Shown here one piece after another: positions 11,301 through 23,695 of a stretch of DNA of 64,000 nucleotides. The DNA comes from Struthio camelus (Eukaryota; Chordata; Aves; Struthioniformes; Struthionidae). The stretch covers positions 80,333,987-80,397,986 of the forward strand of contig NC_090942.1 in assembly GCF_040807025.1 (NCBI RefSeq). Direction: 5' to 3'. Within the stretch, counting starts at the first letter, position 1, and the number at the start of each line of letters is the position of its first letter. The position numbers and the translations under genes were made by a program. The notes under the pieces were generated by a model. The model was given only the letters and a program-made list of their open reading frames with translations, had not been told where the DNA came from and did not search any database.

Positions 11301-12003
11301 AATGAGCAGAGCTGCTCAATACTGTACAATTCTGACCCAGTGCTATGCATTTTTGTAGATGTTTTCTATGGTATGTTTTTTCACTGTTTGGGAGAGTGAG
11401 GGAGAGTTAAGAGAAGTTACTTTCTCTTTGGCTTAAAAGCATGCTGAAATCCTGTACTTTAATTTACGATACATGATTCTTGTAAGCTGGATTTAATGGC
11501 TTTTCATTTTGAGCAATGTGTATTGGTCATTCCCCCCAGCTTCCCTTTCCATAGCCCTATTGGCATCAGGAAGTCTTTGTATAATTTTTAGCTGATACTA
11601 TTTTAGAATGTTCTTTGTTAGCTGGTCTTAAGGTTTTTGCTTCTGCGGGACAGATGTTTGCAATGTATTGTACCTCCTCTTTTAAAATAAATGAGGGGAC
11701 ACTAAAATGGCTGTTTTTCCAACTGAAATGGTATCAAGATCTGTTACAAAACTGTAAGTTTCACTCTTTTCCTTCACCTAAACATTGTCCAAATTTAAAT
11801 ACGTTTTGTTACTGGCTTAGGATCAGTGCTTTTCTTAATGGCTGGAGGTTGGGAAGGCAGAAGAAGAAAGAATGTTCGTGTTTTTTACATAATAGAAGAT
11901 AATAGCTTCTTTGCTTCTTTTTGCAAGGATTTTATGAAATACAACATAAAATTATTCTGTTACCACATGGTCTTCTGATTCTCTAATTTCTGCATGATTT
12001 TAG

Positions 12004-12080
12004 TAGCACGTATCTTGTATGACCCAGAAGTGAGTTATAAAGGAATTTTTCAATGTGCAGGATGTTCAACAACTCTGTTG
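12004..12080 (+). CDS. weak candidate plus-strand exon
   Basis: A pyrimidine-rich acceptor (ending GATTTTAG, 12003) is followed by 77 bases open in one frame (two bases plus 25 codons), containing DPEVSYKGIFQCAGCSTTLL. A near-perfect donor, TTG|GTAAGTAT, comes next. The other two frames are closed. If real it belongs to a transcript starting at the CpG island. It does not join in phase to the ATG-bearing exon ending at 4571, so an intermediate exon would be needed. It would also lie antisense to the minus-strand gene, which makes it doubtful. I do not recognise the peptide. Confidence 0.2.
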
Positions 12081-14826
12081 GTAAGTATATAGTTAAGATT
12101 GTGCTTAATTCTTCTTTGCTCACCAGAAAACAACGTATAAATCCTGTGGCTAGGTAAATACCGTGAAAAGTGGAAAAAGTGCATGTGCATGAGTAAAAAT
12201 GTCTACAGTGGTTAAGTAGGGAAAGAACAGTATGGACTGATGTTGAAGGAAGGCAGAGCGTTAGGGAACCAGGCTGTATGATAGACCCAAAGAACTGAAC
12301 ACTGTAGTTCTGTGTGTGTACACTGAAATTGCTCATGCTGTCTGAGAAAGATGATACAGAGTTGTAGAGCTTTGATTTGTACGTCAAAGATTTAACCTCT
12401 GTTCCCACTTTAGCCACTTACTTGCTATGACATTTTTGGTAACCTATTTCTAACTTCCGTTTTGGCAAAACTTGTTTCTCTCTCACCTTTCTCTGTAGTG
12501 CTTATTTACATTGCGATCTGTTCTGATGCCCTTTTATTTTGTATTACTGCTTTATATCCATATCGGTAGATGTATCTATACGTGTGTGTGTATACAAATA
12601 TATATGTTACTAATCATTTTTCCTCTGCCTCTCAGTTTATCCAAACTTTAGGTGTAGTTAAGCACAATAAGGAAAAAGGCACAGTGAAGGAAAGTGTTGA
12701 GAAGAATGAAGAGAGGTAAAACACTAGAAATATGGTGGATCCACAATACCTTGTGGAGTGCAGAATTTGAAGAAGCTAGGAGGAAGAGGGTTTGTAGACA
12801 GCAGGAAACAGTGTATTAAGAAGAAAAGGTGGCTACGTGAGTGGAGTGTGAAAGTCCTGAGATAACGACAGGTTAATGATGTTGTTGGATAGAGAAGGGT
12901 AGAATGGTTATTTCATTATACTGATCATTTAGAAAACGTCAAATTTCATTAGCTAGGACCAGTGACTACAAAACTCTTCAGATTGTGATTCCATGGTTGA
13001 AATTATTTTGAGACCTTCTTTCCCATTATGTCACAAAGCAAGATAGGTTATTTGTGAACGTCCCTTTGTACTCAGCTGTAAGTTTGTGAACCCACAGTTC
13101 TGCTTTACAGAACGTAAAGGCAGGTGCAAAAGTTTTATCGCTATGGAGCCAGTGTGGTTCAGTACATCAGTTTTTAAATTGTATATACTACGTGCTAAAT
13201 GGAGTAGATATTACTCCTTGGAATTTTAAGTGCTGACTTCTGGAGTCCGGCTAAATAACTCTCATTGTAGGAGCCCTTCCGAAATTACTTGGTGCTGTCT
13301 GATAGTACAATATTATGTTCTTATGAAAATCCACTTGAGGCACTGAGGCTGTATAAGGTATCACAAAACTGTTGACTGTATGTGAAAACATACATAACTA
13401 GATTTTAGTACACATCTTTTAAACGCTGTAATGTGAAATCAGTGTCTGATTTCTGGTAAAGTCAGTTGGCACAAGATGTAGAGCTATGGAAAGTAGGCCT
13501 GAGGAGTCATCTAGACTGTCCTTTTGCTTCAGAGCAGGATCAGCTTCAGGATATCTGTCAGTGTTTGTCTTGAGAAATCTCCAGTGGTTAAAAAGTTTAA
13601 GGCCTTATTCTGGCAATCAATTCCAACGTTTAACCGTCTTCACAGTTAAAAAGCTTGAACCTTGACTGTACAAATGAAAGCTCTCTGTCTGCAGGCTAAG
13701 CCTATTCTCTTTTCCTCAGGTATCTCCCAGAGAAATGTAGAGAGTTGTTTGTCACCTTTGGAGAATATTCATTTCTTTGCTGTGTATTTTTTCTTGCATA
13801 TGTAAAAGCTGTTACCAGCTTTCTCTCAATCTTCTTTAAATAAGAATTTCTCAAAAATTTGCAAGTAAAACACATTTTTGGCTCACCTGTTTTCATCTAG
13901 CGCTATGAGTTGTCAGCTGCTTAGTGCCCCCAAAGAAAAGGAAGAAAGAACTGCTTGTTGTTACTGGCAAGAGATGCTTACACTCATTCCCTTGACATGG
14001 AGGAACGGTGCTGCTGCAGCAACTAAAGGGAGTTAATAATTTTGTCCCTGTAAACATTTCCATCTAGTAGTTGGAGCTTTTTCTTGCTTGTTGGCACTGG
14101 AAGAGTGTAGATGCTGCTGTCCCTGTCTTAGATGCCTTTCCATTGATGGTGATAAATTAGAAACAATTGTTTAGACATAAAATTCCTTTTTGTAGGACTA
14201 GAAATGTTCCTACAAACTAGAAGTGTCTTGTAATAGAATTTGTCTAAAATAATTTCCCTTGGTTCACAAAATGATTGTATAGTAACTGGAATGAGACTAA
14301 GACAGTTGTGAGGGGAAAATAGGCAGGTCCTGTATCCAGAAACTGCTTTCTTCTGAAATCTCGTTGAGCCTCACTGTGAGAAGAAAGGCCAATCGCTGAT
14401 GGTGCAGGTTCACAAGTAGTAAGTGTACTTAGATATGAACAAGACTGGAATAGATTGTGATCTTAAGTGGAAATTGGAGAAAAATGCTGGTCCACGTATT
14501 TCTTCTGTTTTTTTTTTTTTTTCCCAAGTAAATAGGATGTGCATCCATAAAATCTAAAGAGCTAAAATATGCCAATATTGCAGAAATCTGAAAGGATTGT
14601 ACTGATTGTATTGTCCTTGTATTAAAATGCCTAAAAAAAGAGATCTTGTGAGAAAGGGTTCCCTTCCTACCGAATAAAATACCAGCTTTTAAATGAAAAA
14701 TTTGAAACTGAAAACAGTAAGGTTCGATTAAAAAAGTCAGCTTGCTCTAGGGTCCCTGTTTCCTAACTGAATTACATCTCAAGAAAACATCCGTAAGCAG
14801 ATACTTTTCACAAAAGCAAGTCTTAC
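12081..14826. other. intron-like DNA with an old CR1/L3 copy
   Basis: No supported exon. The only recognisable item is the CR1/L3-like fragment at about 13.5-13.7 kb. Short GT/TA-rich tracts lie near 12.58 kb. Confidence 0.55.
13495..13720 (-). mobile_element. degenerate CR1/L3-type LINE fragment
   Basis: The plus strand reads as the complement of an ancient CR1/L3 3' region. It has a GAGTCATCTAGAC-like stretch, then a diverged form of the usual ...CTCCAGTG...CAATTCCAA...TTTAACC...CACAGTTA... series, then GCAGGCTAAGCCTATT. The order and spacing match the family's usual 3' end as I know it, with heavy divergence. The element lies in minus orientation and is non-functional. Confidence 0.6.
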
Positions 14827-14986
14827 TGAAAACCTGTTTTCCCATTGAGGAACAGCTTCCACAGAAAAAATTTTGCCTCTCCTTTTCCCCCTCTCCTTTT
14901 CCCCCGGCATAGTACCAAATTTATGTTTGATTTCTTGGATCTTTTTGTTGACTGTCTTGCCAAAGAATTTGCTCTGTTTGGACTCA
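14827..14986 (-). CDS. probable coding exon, unidentified gene (basic region)
   Basis: On the minus strand a very strong acceptor (CTTTTCTCTTTCCAG) opens a 160-base segment, open in one frame, that ends at the donor TCA|GTAAGA. It reads as one base completing a codon plus 53 codons, starting ESKQSKFFGKTVNKKIQEIK and continuing through a very basic stretch (GEKERGKRRGK) to PQWENRFS. The incoming single base completes the AG left by the exon at 15196-15299, giving Ser, so the two join in phase across a 209-base intron. The exon ends in phase 0. The Lys/Arg-rich patch could be a nuclear-localisation or nucleic-acid-contact region; that is inference from composition only. I do not recognise the family. 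Confidence 0.6.
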
Positions 14987-15195
14987 CTGGAAAGAGAAAA
15001 GGCTGAAGAATGAGCTTCAGGCTCCTCTGTTGTTAACAGTTCTTCAGGCGTTGTGCTGAAGGCCGTAAGTACCATGCACCATTGCTTTGCTGGTGCTGAT
15101 TGTGATATTCAGGAGGGGTTACAGCCTTCCAGAACCAGTCCTGGGGTGGATGACATAGGGCATCAGGCCTATGCAGGTTCCAGCAGTGGCAGTAC

Positions 15196-15299
15196 CTTCT
15201 CCATATCTGCTTTTCCTCAGTTGAGTCCAAGTTTGGTGGTGATAATTTAGTCCAAAGGGAATTCATGATCCACCCTTTTATGTAAAGGGCAAGATGTCT
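15196..15299 (-). CDS. probable coding exon, unidentified gene
   Basis: The minus-strand acceptor (GCATCGCCTTCCACAG) and donor (GAGAAG|GTACTG) bound 104 bases. The frame starts in phase 0 as RHLALYIKGWIMNSLWTKL, goes on through SPPNLDSTEEKQIW, and ends with two bases of a split codon. Those bases pair correctly with the single base opening the next exon (14986). The hydrophobic/aromatic start looks like part of a helix, and the end is polar. No family recognised. Other frames across this region contain stops. Confidence 0.55.
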
Positions 15300-15763
15300 C
15301 TGTGGAAGGCGATGCAACAACGTGTAGTGCAAGCATCGGAGCCAGCACTGAATGGGTGCTTTACTATTCAGTGTTGAATCTAGATTTATCGTGAATATAG
15401 CCAGTTTTAGGTATAAAATAAAAACAAATTGAATGACAAGATGTGCTCTAAGATGCTTATTTGGTATACTTTTGAAGCAAAGTTAGTTGAGAAGGGATAG
15501 TATCTTGTAGTAGACCAGCTGATACAACTGAAAAAAGCAAGTGAGGGGGTCTTATTCAGGTCTGAAATAGAAGCGGTCGTGTGCAGGAAACGTTGTTTGC
15601 TGTTTCCAGGTATATTATTTTGCCTAATAAAAGGTGTTCTTACTCCCTGCAAATTTCTCTTTCCCATGTTCCTAGACCACAGTGGTTACAGTAACACTGT
15701 TGCTGCAATGTACATCTCTAGTTAGGCTTGCCTGTATTAAAATTCTGCAAGAGGAGGTTCCCT

Positions 15764-15846
15764 CCCCCCCCCCCCCCTTTTTGCCTCATTGAATAGAAAC
15801 CTTTTGTTGCAAACCTTAAAACAAACAAACAAACAAACAAACAAAA
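15764..15846. repeat. C14 run and (AAAC)n microsatellite
   Basis: A 14-C run (15764-15777) is followed 40 bases later by an AAAC microsatellite (about 15818-15846). Simple sequence only. Confidence 0.9.
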
Positions 15847-17730
15847 TACCCCCCAAAAACAGGGAAAAGGGAACTTTTGAGACAGTTTTCAGGTTGGGAA
15901 GCAAAAGGATGATTTGTGTCACGGCCTTCTTTTCTAAGCCCCAAACTAGAGGTTGCCTGTCTTTCTTTCCTCTTGTAAATAGGAATGGATGAATATGCTT
16001 TGCCTAATTTCAAATCCACTTCAAGTTTGTAGGTTTGAAATTAAAAACAGAACTTAAATCTTATGGAGTTTGTGTTCTGTTAGGAACTGGCCTTTTGCCA
16101 GTACATGTCTGTACATGTAACTTATTCCTGGAATCAAATGCATATCAGTTTGCTATAGTAGGTCATTTCTCTTTCTTTATATTCTTTCTTACCTCTTTTC
16201 CAGCTGTTTCATTGGCATGAACTTGCGGTTATTAGAAAGTTGCTAGCATAGGTGTTTGCTCTCTCGTGAGTATAAGCCTTTTGCGTTGCGTCTTTGTATT
16301 CTCTTTTTCACAATATCTGCCTTTTGGCCTACTCTTCCACAGTAATGCATCCCACTCAGTAAACAACGGATGCAATCCACTCTATTTATGTAACGACAGC
16401 GTTTTAGGTGCTATGTGCTTTGAGTATGGAATGAGATCCAACGTTCCCAGTGTAAGCCCTGTAGTAACGGTGGTCTCCTAGTAAAGGTGGTGAAGTCCCT
16501 GAAGCTGTACAGAGCACTGAGCAACTGAATCTCTTTTGGGACAAACATGTGATTTCTTTCTTTCTTTCTTTCTTTTTTTTTTCCATTTAATTTTACTTTT
16601 TAGTTTTCTTCTGCCTTGCCGGTAATGCAGATTTCCTGTATGATGGCTTGTATCACTCTGGTTCATGGAATGCCATACAACCTTGATGCAGAGGACAATA
16701 CAGCCTAAGGCCCGCACAGTGACCCCAAATCATCTGCAGGATTATATTTTATAGATTAACTTAATTTTAGTCTGTTGGTTACATATAGCTTTACTTGCTG
16801 ATATTCTCCTTCCTTTCCCTACTCTCCCCAAACGTGCCCCTATTAAAGAAATTAAGCCATGGGGATGTGTGTGTTTGGATGGATGCGTGCATATATGTGT
16901 GTGTATGTACACATACTTATTATTTAGAGTGGTTATAAATTACTGTAATTATGCTAGAAGCATGTCTAAGAGGTGTTGTATTAATTTAATAAACTATATC
17001 CATGTTTGCCTTTGAACAGGAAAGTTTATTTCTCAGTGTTTTATACCGTGAGATGAGTTTGTGAACCTACTGCGGTTGTATCAATTCACTTAAATATAAT
17101 TTCTTTTTGCACAAATTATCTGTGACTCAAATGCAGTTTTAAGTTTATTTGTTGTTTACAGACATCTGATGAAAAGCTTACAAATAGCTCTAGATCTGTC
17201 ACTTGTTTCTTTTGATGCTACATGAAATTCAGATTATTTGAATTTCAGTATGAATGTCATGCTATATATATTCTTTAATGATTGCAAGTACAGGAGATGG
17301 TGTTTCAGCATCAGTTTGTGATTCTGAACTCTGAATATGTTTTCAGTGTGCACTCTGTAGTATTTACTTAGCCATTTGTATTTGAATAAATAAGGTTATT
17401 GTAACTCGCTAGACTCTATCAGAAAACATTGTCCATACATATATTTGAGCACACTTTTTAAACTGGTGTGTTAATTATAAATATATTTTAACATTATTTT
17501 CTAGATTAAAAATAAATTGTAATGCCGTTGTTATTTAAGTACATTGTACTATATGCTCACATGGGTAAAGGAGTTAAGGAGTTTTATTGATATCATTCTC
17601 TATTCCAAAAAAGAGATTGTAATATGCTGTTGTACCTGAACCTGAGAGGGTAATGAAAAGCAATTCTGCTTTAAAAAAAAAACAAAAAAAAAAACTTTGA
17701 TCAAGGGTGCTGTTATCTTACAGGTCTGAA

Positions 17731-17780
17731 ACTGTTAATTTAACAGTTAACATTAACTGTTAATTTAACTGTTAACATTA
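17731..17780. repeat. 25-bp tandem duplication containing a palindrome
   Basis: Units 17731-17755 and 17756-17780 are adjacent and differ at one base (A/T at unit position 15). The first unit overlaps a 19-bp palindrome at 17730-17748 (arms AACTGTTAA/TTAACAGTT around one T). The duplication is recent enough to be almost perfect and may be polymorphic in copy number. Confidence 0.9.
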
Positions 17781-17855
17781 AAGATTTCATACGCATATGA
17801 TATTTTTTGTATAGCTTTTAAATAGCCCTTTGCCAATTTTGTATATAGTTCTTAC

Positions 17856-17901
17856 AGATATTTTTGCTGCCACAAGCAACAGCATCAAAGCATGTGCAGA
17901 G
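17856..17901 (-). CDS. possible small coding exon, unidentified gene
   Basis: A minus-strand acceptor (ATTGTTTAAAACTTCAG) and donor (TCT|GTAAGA) bound 46 bases. With one incoming base the frame reads SAHALMLLLVAAKIS and ends in phase 0, as the exon at 15299 requires. The incoming base also fits the two bases left by the exon at 26543-26576. The segment is short and two frames are open. I chose it partly because it completes the phase chain, so independent support is limited. Confidence 0.3.
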
Positions 17902-20900
17902 CTGAAGTTTTAAACAATAGAATTGGTCAACTTTCAAATGTTTATTAAAGCTTCCACTACAAGTTTCAGTTGTTGGATTGCAGATGAAAAATATACGAGC
18001 TGAAGATTGTTTTACTGTGTTATCTGGACTTTTTTTCAAATTCCAATATTTTCAGACAAAGAAATGGTGGTGGGAGAGACAACTTCAAAAAACATCCCTG
18101 ACAATTCATTTTTTGACTGATAGTCCAAAATTAGCTGTTACTTGCTACCCATTTTTTCTGTCTCCCTTCTCATTGGACAATGCATTTCGTGAGGTCTTTA
18201 TTCAAAGATTCCACTTTAAATTTTAGAGAGAGGTTGAAAGAAAGTGCCCGAGATTGGACATGGGTACCACCAAAGGCAGACCCTTTCCCCTTCCCCCTCC
18301 CCCCCCCCCAAAAAAAAAAGACTCAGAATTTCATCAAGTTTTCTCTAAGGCCTTTGCATCAAAATTTGGATATAGTTGCTGAGTTTAAATAGTAGATCCC
18401 TATTAAGAACTATTCTTCACTATCCCACCAGGCTTTCTGTACTGCAGTCTGCACTACTGATTCTAGTCAGTAGATGCTATAAATCATGTTGTTTGTCCTT
18501 AGTCAACTTTGCCCCCTTCTCAAGAGGGAAGCTGCCAGTCTGAATCTTAAAAGACCCTCTGTGGAGAACAGAAAACTTGCAGTAGCCTGAAAATGGCTTC
18601 TTTTTCTCTCTTACGGGATGGGTGAGGGGATCAGCAGAAGAATCTGCAAAGATAGGGCGTGCGTACAGCAACTGCTGACGTTGGAGGCTTTCACCAGCTG
18701 CTGTTTATTCTTGAAGATGGCTCTCAATCTAACTGTCCAAGTATGAGGGTGATGGATATGGAATTGGGATGAAGTTCATCTCTTTTTAAATTACAATTAA
18801 ACAAGCAATTTCAATCACAAATTATGTGTCACCCTGACTATAATCTACCCATTCACTTTACAAAAGAAAGGAGGCAGCTGATTAAATTTAGCCAGCATGT
18901 TTTTCTGCCTGCTGTCTAGACAACTGGCTTGGTTCCCGTTCCTCTGGTCCTAGCGCTCTCCCTTGGTTATAGGCCCACTAGGCCACTTTACCATTCTGCT
19001 GTCGTTTGGGCAGTCTGCTTATGCAGTTTGATAAAGGATATACAGGGATGGGCTTTTTTTTCTTAGGTCTTTGACAGAGAGTGTGATACTATTAAATAAG
19101 CACACAAATAGAGAGTTTCTTCTAAGACTTAACAAATCACTCTGCTAGAATGGAAGTCTATAAGCTCTGATATTGCACTGCCTTTCTACTTCGGTGCTTC
19201 TGGAACTTTCACAAGCACTTTCCCCTTACGCTCCCACAGAAGCAGTATTCTTGTCCCAACTTCAGTTTGTAAACTGGAAGTCAGTGAAACAAAGCAAAAA
19301 AACTCCTCCGGAGAAAAAAAAAAAAAAAAAGGCAAGGCACAAAACCTAAACAACGAATAGAGATCTCGTATTAAGCACCTGTCTGCTGGATTTTTAGACG
19401 TAGTTGTCATTTGCATTTACAAATAGTTTTATGGTTTGTGTGGATAGTGAGATCCTAAAGGTATAGACATTTGTTATTAGAGCATATTGTAGCAGAATTC
19501 CCTCACTCAACAACAGCATGTATACCACAGTCTTACTACTGTATTGGGTTTATAATCTCCTGAAGATTCAAGCTGTTTCTGTTGTACTGACTGTTATTAT
19601 TTCTGGGGTGGGATTTCCAGGTTAGATCTGAGCAATGGTGTATTTTGCTGTGGGGTAAATTGGAGTTTAATCTTGAGTAAGGTTTGTGACATTTCCTGAC
19701 AATTTAACAAAAGGAGTGCTTGAAAGTTTTAAGTGTTTATACATGCAGCCTTTTGTAAATGGAGGCACGCTTATGGTTGGAGACAGTTGAGTGCAAAACA
19801 GCTCTAAACCTCAAAACTGTACACCATTGTTAGTGCAGCACTGAGCCTGAGAGGCATTCAGCTTTACTTCCATCTAGCCAATTGGAGAGCAGACAGCGCC
19901 TGCATGTGTTTGCATGCGAAAGAATGCATCTGTACACAGTGAACAACACCTTACAGCTCCAGCAGCCACAGCAGAGTCCATAACTGCCGCTTGGTGCGTT
20001 TTCGTAGTGTATCGCTACAGCTCAACTGCGGTTCAGTAAGGGAAGTTGCTTTTCAACCGGGAAGCAGGACTTACTGGGGAGAATAGATATGTGAGGGACT
20101 CAGAATTGAATTTCCATGAGATAACATGGTGATTCAGATGAAGCACAGCTTTGTGTGAAGCCCATTCAAAATGAAAAGCTTATTTTTTCCTCTGGAAAAC
20201 TAGGTATCTTATTGCAAAACATTTTACCAGCTATATCATGCGTTTCCTCTGTGGGTGTTATTTAAGTCCACGTTAGTCCAGGATGCCATATGCTTTTTGT
20301 CTTGTAACTAAATGTGTTTTATGAGATGACACCAGTAAGATGCACGTCTCATGAGACTACTCATTTATCAAGCATCAAAATAGACACTCTTATCATTCAT
20401 CTTTTTTAAAATTACAAGGATTTGTTAAGTAATCTATAGCTGCCAACTGTTTCATTCCTTTCTGGGGCTATTTTCCTGATTGCTTTCTTCTGTGTGGTGT
20501 GTGGAATTTTGGGAGGAGTTGTTTTGATTGATTGTTTTTTTTGGTTTGTTTGTATTGCCTTATTTTATTTACATGGTCAGCACAAGGCTGGGCAGATGCC
20601 ATCTGTTCCGTATGTAAATTTACCATACCTGCTACCATTCTGCTTCTGAACTCAGCAACCACAAATGGCAGTTTCGTGAACTAGCCTCAGAATTTTTTTT
20701 TATTTCTGCCAGGCTCTTTACTGCTTCGGCTGGATGATCTGTGTTTTCACTAGCTCAAACTAGTATGCCATTTGCCACACCTGTTTCAAGCAGTTTCTCT
20801 GAAAGCTTTGTTTTTTAATCAATTGTTAGATGGTCTTTATGATGTTTTTTTCCTTACAGTTGCACAGATTTATAAGGCTAGGACTTATAGATGTGTATGA

Positions 20901-21861
20901 ATTCTCAACCTCCCAAACATTCCACTTTTTTTTTTTTTTTTTTGGACTAGCATTCTAATTAATCTTTCTAATGCAAGTATCATAGTTATTCTTTATTTTC
21001 TTCCTCAGGAAAGCAGAAGTTAATATTTCTCAGGTGCACTTTGCACTTCTTTCATTAATGAAACAGCCTGTATTCTGCCATGTTTTGGTTTCTGTCCGAG
21101 TTTGGTACGGGCTTCTGCAGAGTAGTTCTTTGATTCTTGTTAATAAGTAAAGGTCATGTGTGGTCTCTGGATACTTTCTGCAAATTATATAGGTTCAATT
21201 TTATAAAATGGATAGGAAACACTGGAATAGTTAGCTGCTTCTAATTTCAAAGAAGGATTAATGCAGCAAGGAAAACAATATGCTCTTTAAAATCTATTTT
21301 TGTCTTTCCCTCCACTTTGCTATAAAGCTTCCAAGCCTTCCCCCAGACCCATCCTGCTTGGCTTCCTGTTGCAAATATTAGGAAGCGTTTGCACATATCC
21401 TCACAGACAAGCTTTACTTATTTGTTGGTCATTGCTCATCATTTTCATATCATTATTCACAGTTTAGAACTTCCTAAATAAAAAATAATTTCAGTTGTGC
21501 TGCAACAAAATGAGAGTCTTAAACTAATTGGGACTTTTTTGGCTCTAGAGGCTAGCACAGGCTTACTGCCAGTGAGAATAATGTTTAAAACTGTGCACCA
21601 TGAGGGAGGAGAAAAAAGGCTCCTCTTGAACCAAATTTCGTATTGTGTTGTGTGAGAGATTCCACATGTTATTAGTTCATACAAATGTTTTTCCTAAGAA
21701 GCAGAACAAAGTATGATATTCAAAAGAACATAACAATAAAACATATGGATTAAAAAAAAATCTGTCAGCTCAAATGAGCAGTATCATTCTTTAGCTTGCC
21801 TCCAGTGGGTCTGAGAAGTTGTTAGGCTGTTAAAATATGAGTTCATTCTAGGACAGAGAAG

Positions 21862-21891
21862 TTTTCTTTCTTTCCTTCTTTTTTCTTTCTT

Positions 21892-21930
<39 letters not shown>

Positions 21931-21946
21931 TTTTTTTTTTTTTTTT
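21862..21946. repeat. 85-base homopyrimidine tract (TTTC/CT/T)
   Basis: Every base from 21862 to 21946 is C or T on the plus strand: TTTC-type units, then (CT)n, then T25. Long mirror-like pyrimidine tracts of this kind can form triplex (H-DNA) and are unstable in length. Confidence 0.95.
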
Positions 21947-23623
21947 ACATTTTCCTGTGTAAATCATTGTAGGGGGAGGAGAAAAAAGGGTGGAAATAGG
22001 CTCTGGACACTGATGCCTTTGCATTTTTGGCATTGTGCCTTCTTACTGTTTTATTGTCTATTTTGGCTGAACTTGAAGTTCCAACCATGCTCCTTGCCAA
22101 AAAAAAAAAAAAAAAAAGTTAGGTCCTTTAAGGATACTGAAAAATGAAGCCAGTTTTTGAATCCGCCACGTCCTGTAAGCAAATAAAAATGAATCTCTAT
22201 GGAGCTCAGACGTTACTTCCTGTTCTCCTTTGGATTCCAAGCAGGAACGGAGCAGTTTTTCATTGCATCCAAAAAAAAGGTGGTGGTGGTGGGGAATAAA
22301 GGACTTCAGAGCAACACAGGAAAAATCTCTATGTGCAGTGTGTAAACTTTTTTGCACCTTTCCTAAGTAATGTAAGTCTCAACTTGGAAAAATGTCTAGC
22401 AAAAATAAACCCTTGGGCATTCTTATTTAGCAAGACAATAGGCGTATTAAAACTATGCAACATGATTTTTGTTGCATGTTTCCTTTTGCTGATGGTTTTG
22501 TAATTGTTACTATTAAGCTTGCAAATGTTTCAGTGTTGATAACATATGCTAATTTCTTAATACGCACAGAAGTGATCAAAAAGATTCCGTGTTGTTTCCT
22601 GTGGAGGTCAAAAATACGAGAGAGGAGATGTTTATTTCCAGATAAGCTAACTAGGATTTGGTTGTTAGAAGCGTAATCCGTACACTGTGATAACCAGTTT
22701 CATGGGTAAGATAAAGATTTCAGTTTTTAGGTGCTGCTACTTTCCTAACTTTTGAGCAAACGAATAAAATATTTTGACATAAGAGATAAACTGCTAACGC
22801 AAAGTAGACTTTTGGGTTTTTGCCACTGTAAAATTAGGAGTAACTGTAACCTAACCAGACCAGCCAAGCTTGAAATTCACTGTGGACAAATGTTCTTTGT
22901 GCATAATTCTAGAGGAAACTATTTTTGGTAGTGAATGAATATATGTAATCATTAACACATGACGGGGCCGCTGTAAAGGCATAAGGCTGACGCACGAATG
23001 CTTCCAGCACCCAAGAGGTGCTTTTGTATTTTATTTAATACACTGTCTGGAATATGCTATTATTTTTGCTTTTCTTTTCTTATTTTTTAAGTTTATGTTA
23101 ATAAAGCAACTTAATTATTTTTAGGAGAAAAAATTTGACTTTTTTCTTCCAAAGAGACAAGAAAATACTGCTAAGAAAAATCAGTTATTTTGTTGCAAGG
23201 GAAACAGGAAAGAACACAAAAGAAGAAGCTGTTCAGATCGTTAAACATCCTTGTAAAGGCTGTTTTCAGTGCATATATTTACTTGTGCTTGTCTAGGAAA
23301 AGTAAATTGTCTAAGAGACTTGGGGGGGTGGCGCAGAGGGTTAAATCCCAACGATCCCATCATGCCTCTTGCCAACATTTAAGAGCCTCATTTGATTTCT
23401 TATCTCTGAGTGCAAAGGGACACAGCAAAACCTGTCAGCACCGTAAAGCTAATCACAGTATACTTCTGAAAGTAGCTTTTAACACTGATATGTCTGTTAT
23501 CTCTCTGTTTGAGTTTTTGGTCTGAGTTTCAAGGAAGGTTTAGAAGTGATGGGGAACAACAGAAATAATTGAGTTGGTGCCCAAAAGATTGCTAGATCAT
23601 ATTAAAAGCAATGTGCTGTATTG

Positions 23624-23695
23624 GACCCGGTTCGACCCGGTTCGACCCAGTTTCGACCCAGCGTCAAGGCTGGCTCCACCTATGGGCTGATATAA
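23624..23695 (+). repeat. GACCCGGTTC decamer array followed by a TATA-like box
   Basis: About four degenerate copies of GACCCGGTTC run through 23624-23662. Each contains GGTTCGA or GTTTCGA, the core of the pol III B-box. About 25 bases later comes GATATAAGAATGC. CpG content is locally high. This could be a remnant of an LTR or another mobile promoter; I cannot place it in a family. Only the repeat itself is certain. Confidence 0.4.

Larger units (their letters stand above)
6673..12000. other. intron-like DNA
   Basis: AT-rich sequence without a supported gene. It holds a 12-bp inverted repeat (7218-7246), a cluster of interleaved inverted repeats (8212-8356), and short A/T homopolymers. A 36-base minus-strand segment near 9230-9265 lies after a good acceptor but before a weak GTGGTG donor, and is too short to call. 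Confidence 0.5.
15300..17855. other. intron-like DNA
   Basis: Holds a 14-C run (15764-15777), an (AAAC)n tract (about 15818-15846), a TTTC pyrimidine tract (16553-16584), a degenerate GT/TA tract (about 16868-16912), a long AT-rich region rich in ATTTA and AATAAA-like words (about 16.95-17.55 kb), and a 25-bp tandem duplication (17731-17780). No exon is supported. Confidence 0.5.

Noticed and set aside
11983..12417. 144-codon minus-strand frame
   Set aside because: The length is within chance expectation. There are no paired splice sites, composition looks random, and it overlaps a better-bordered plus-strand segment.
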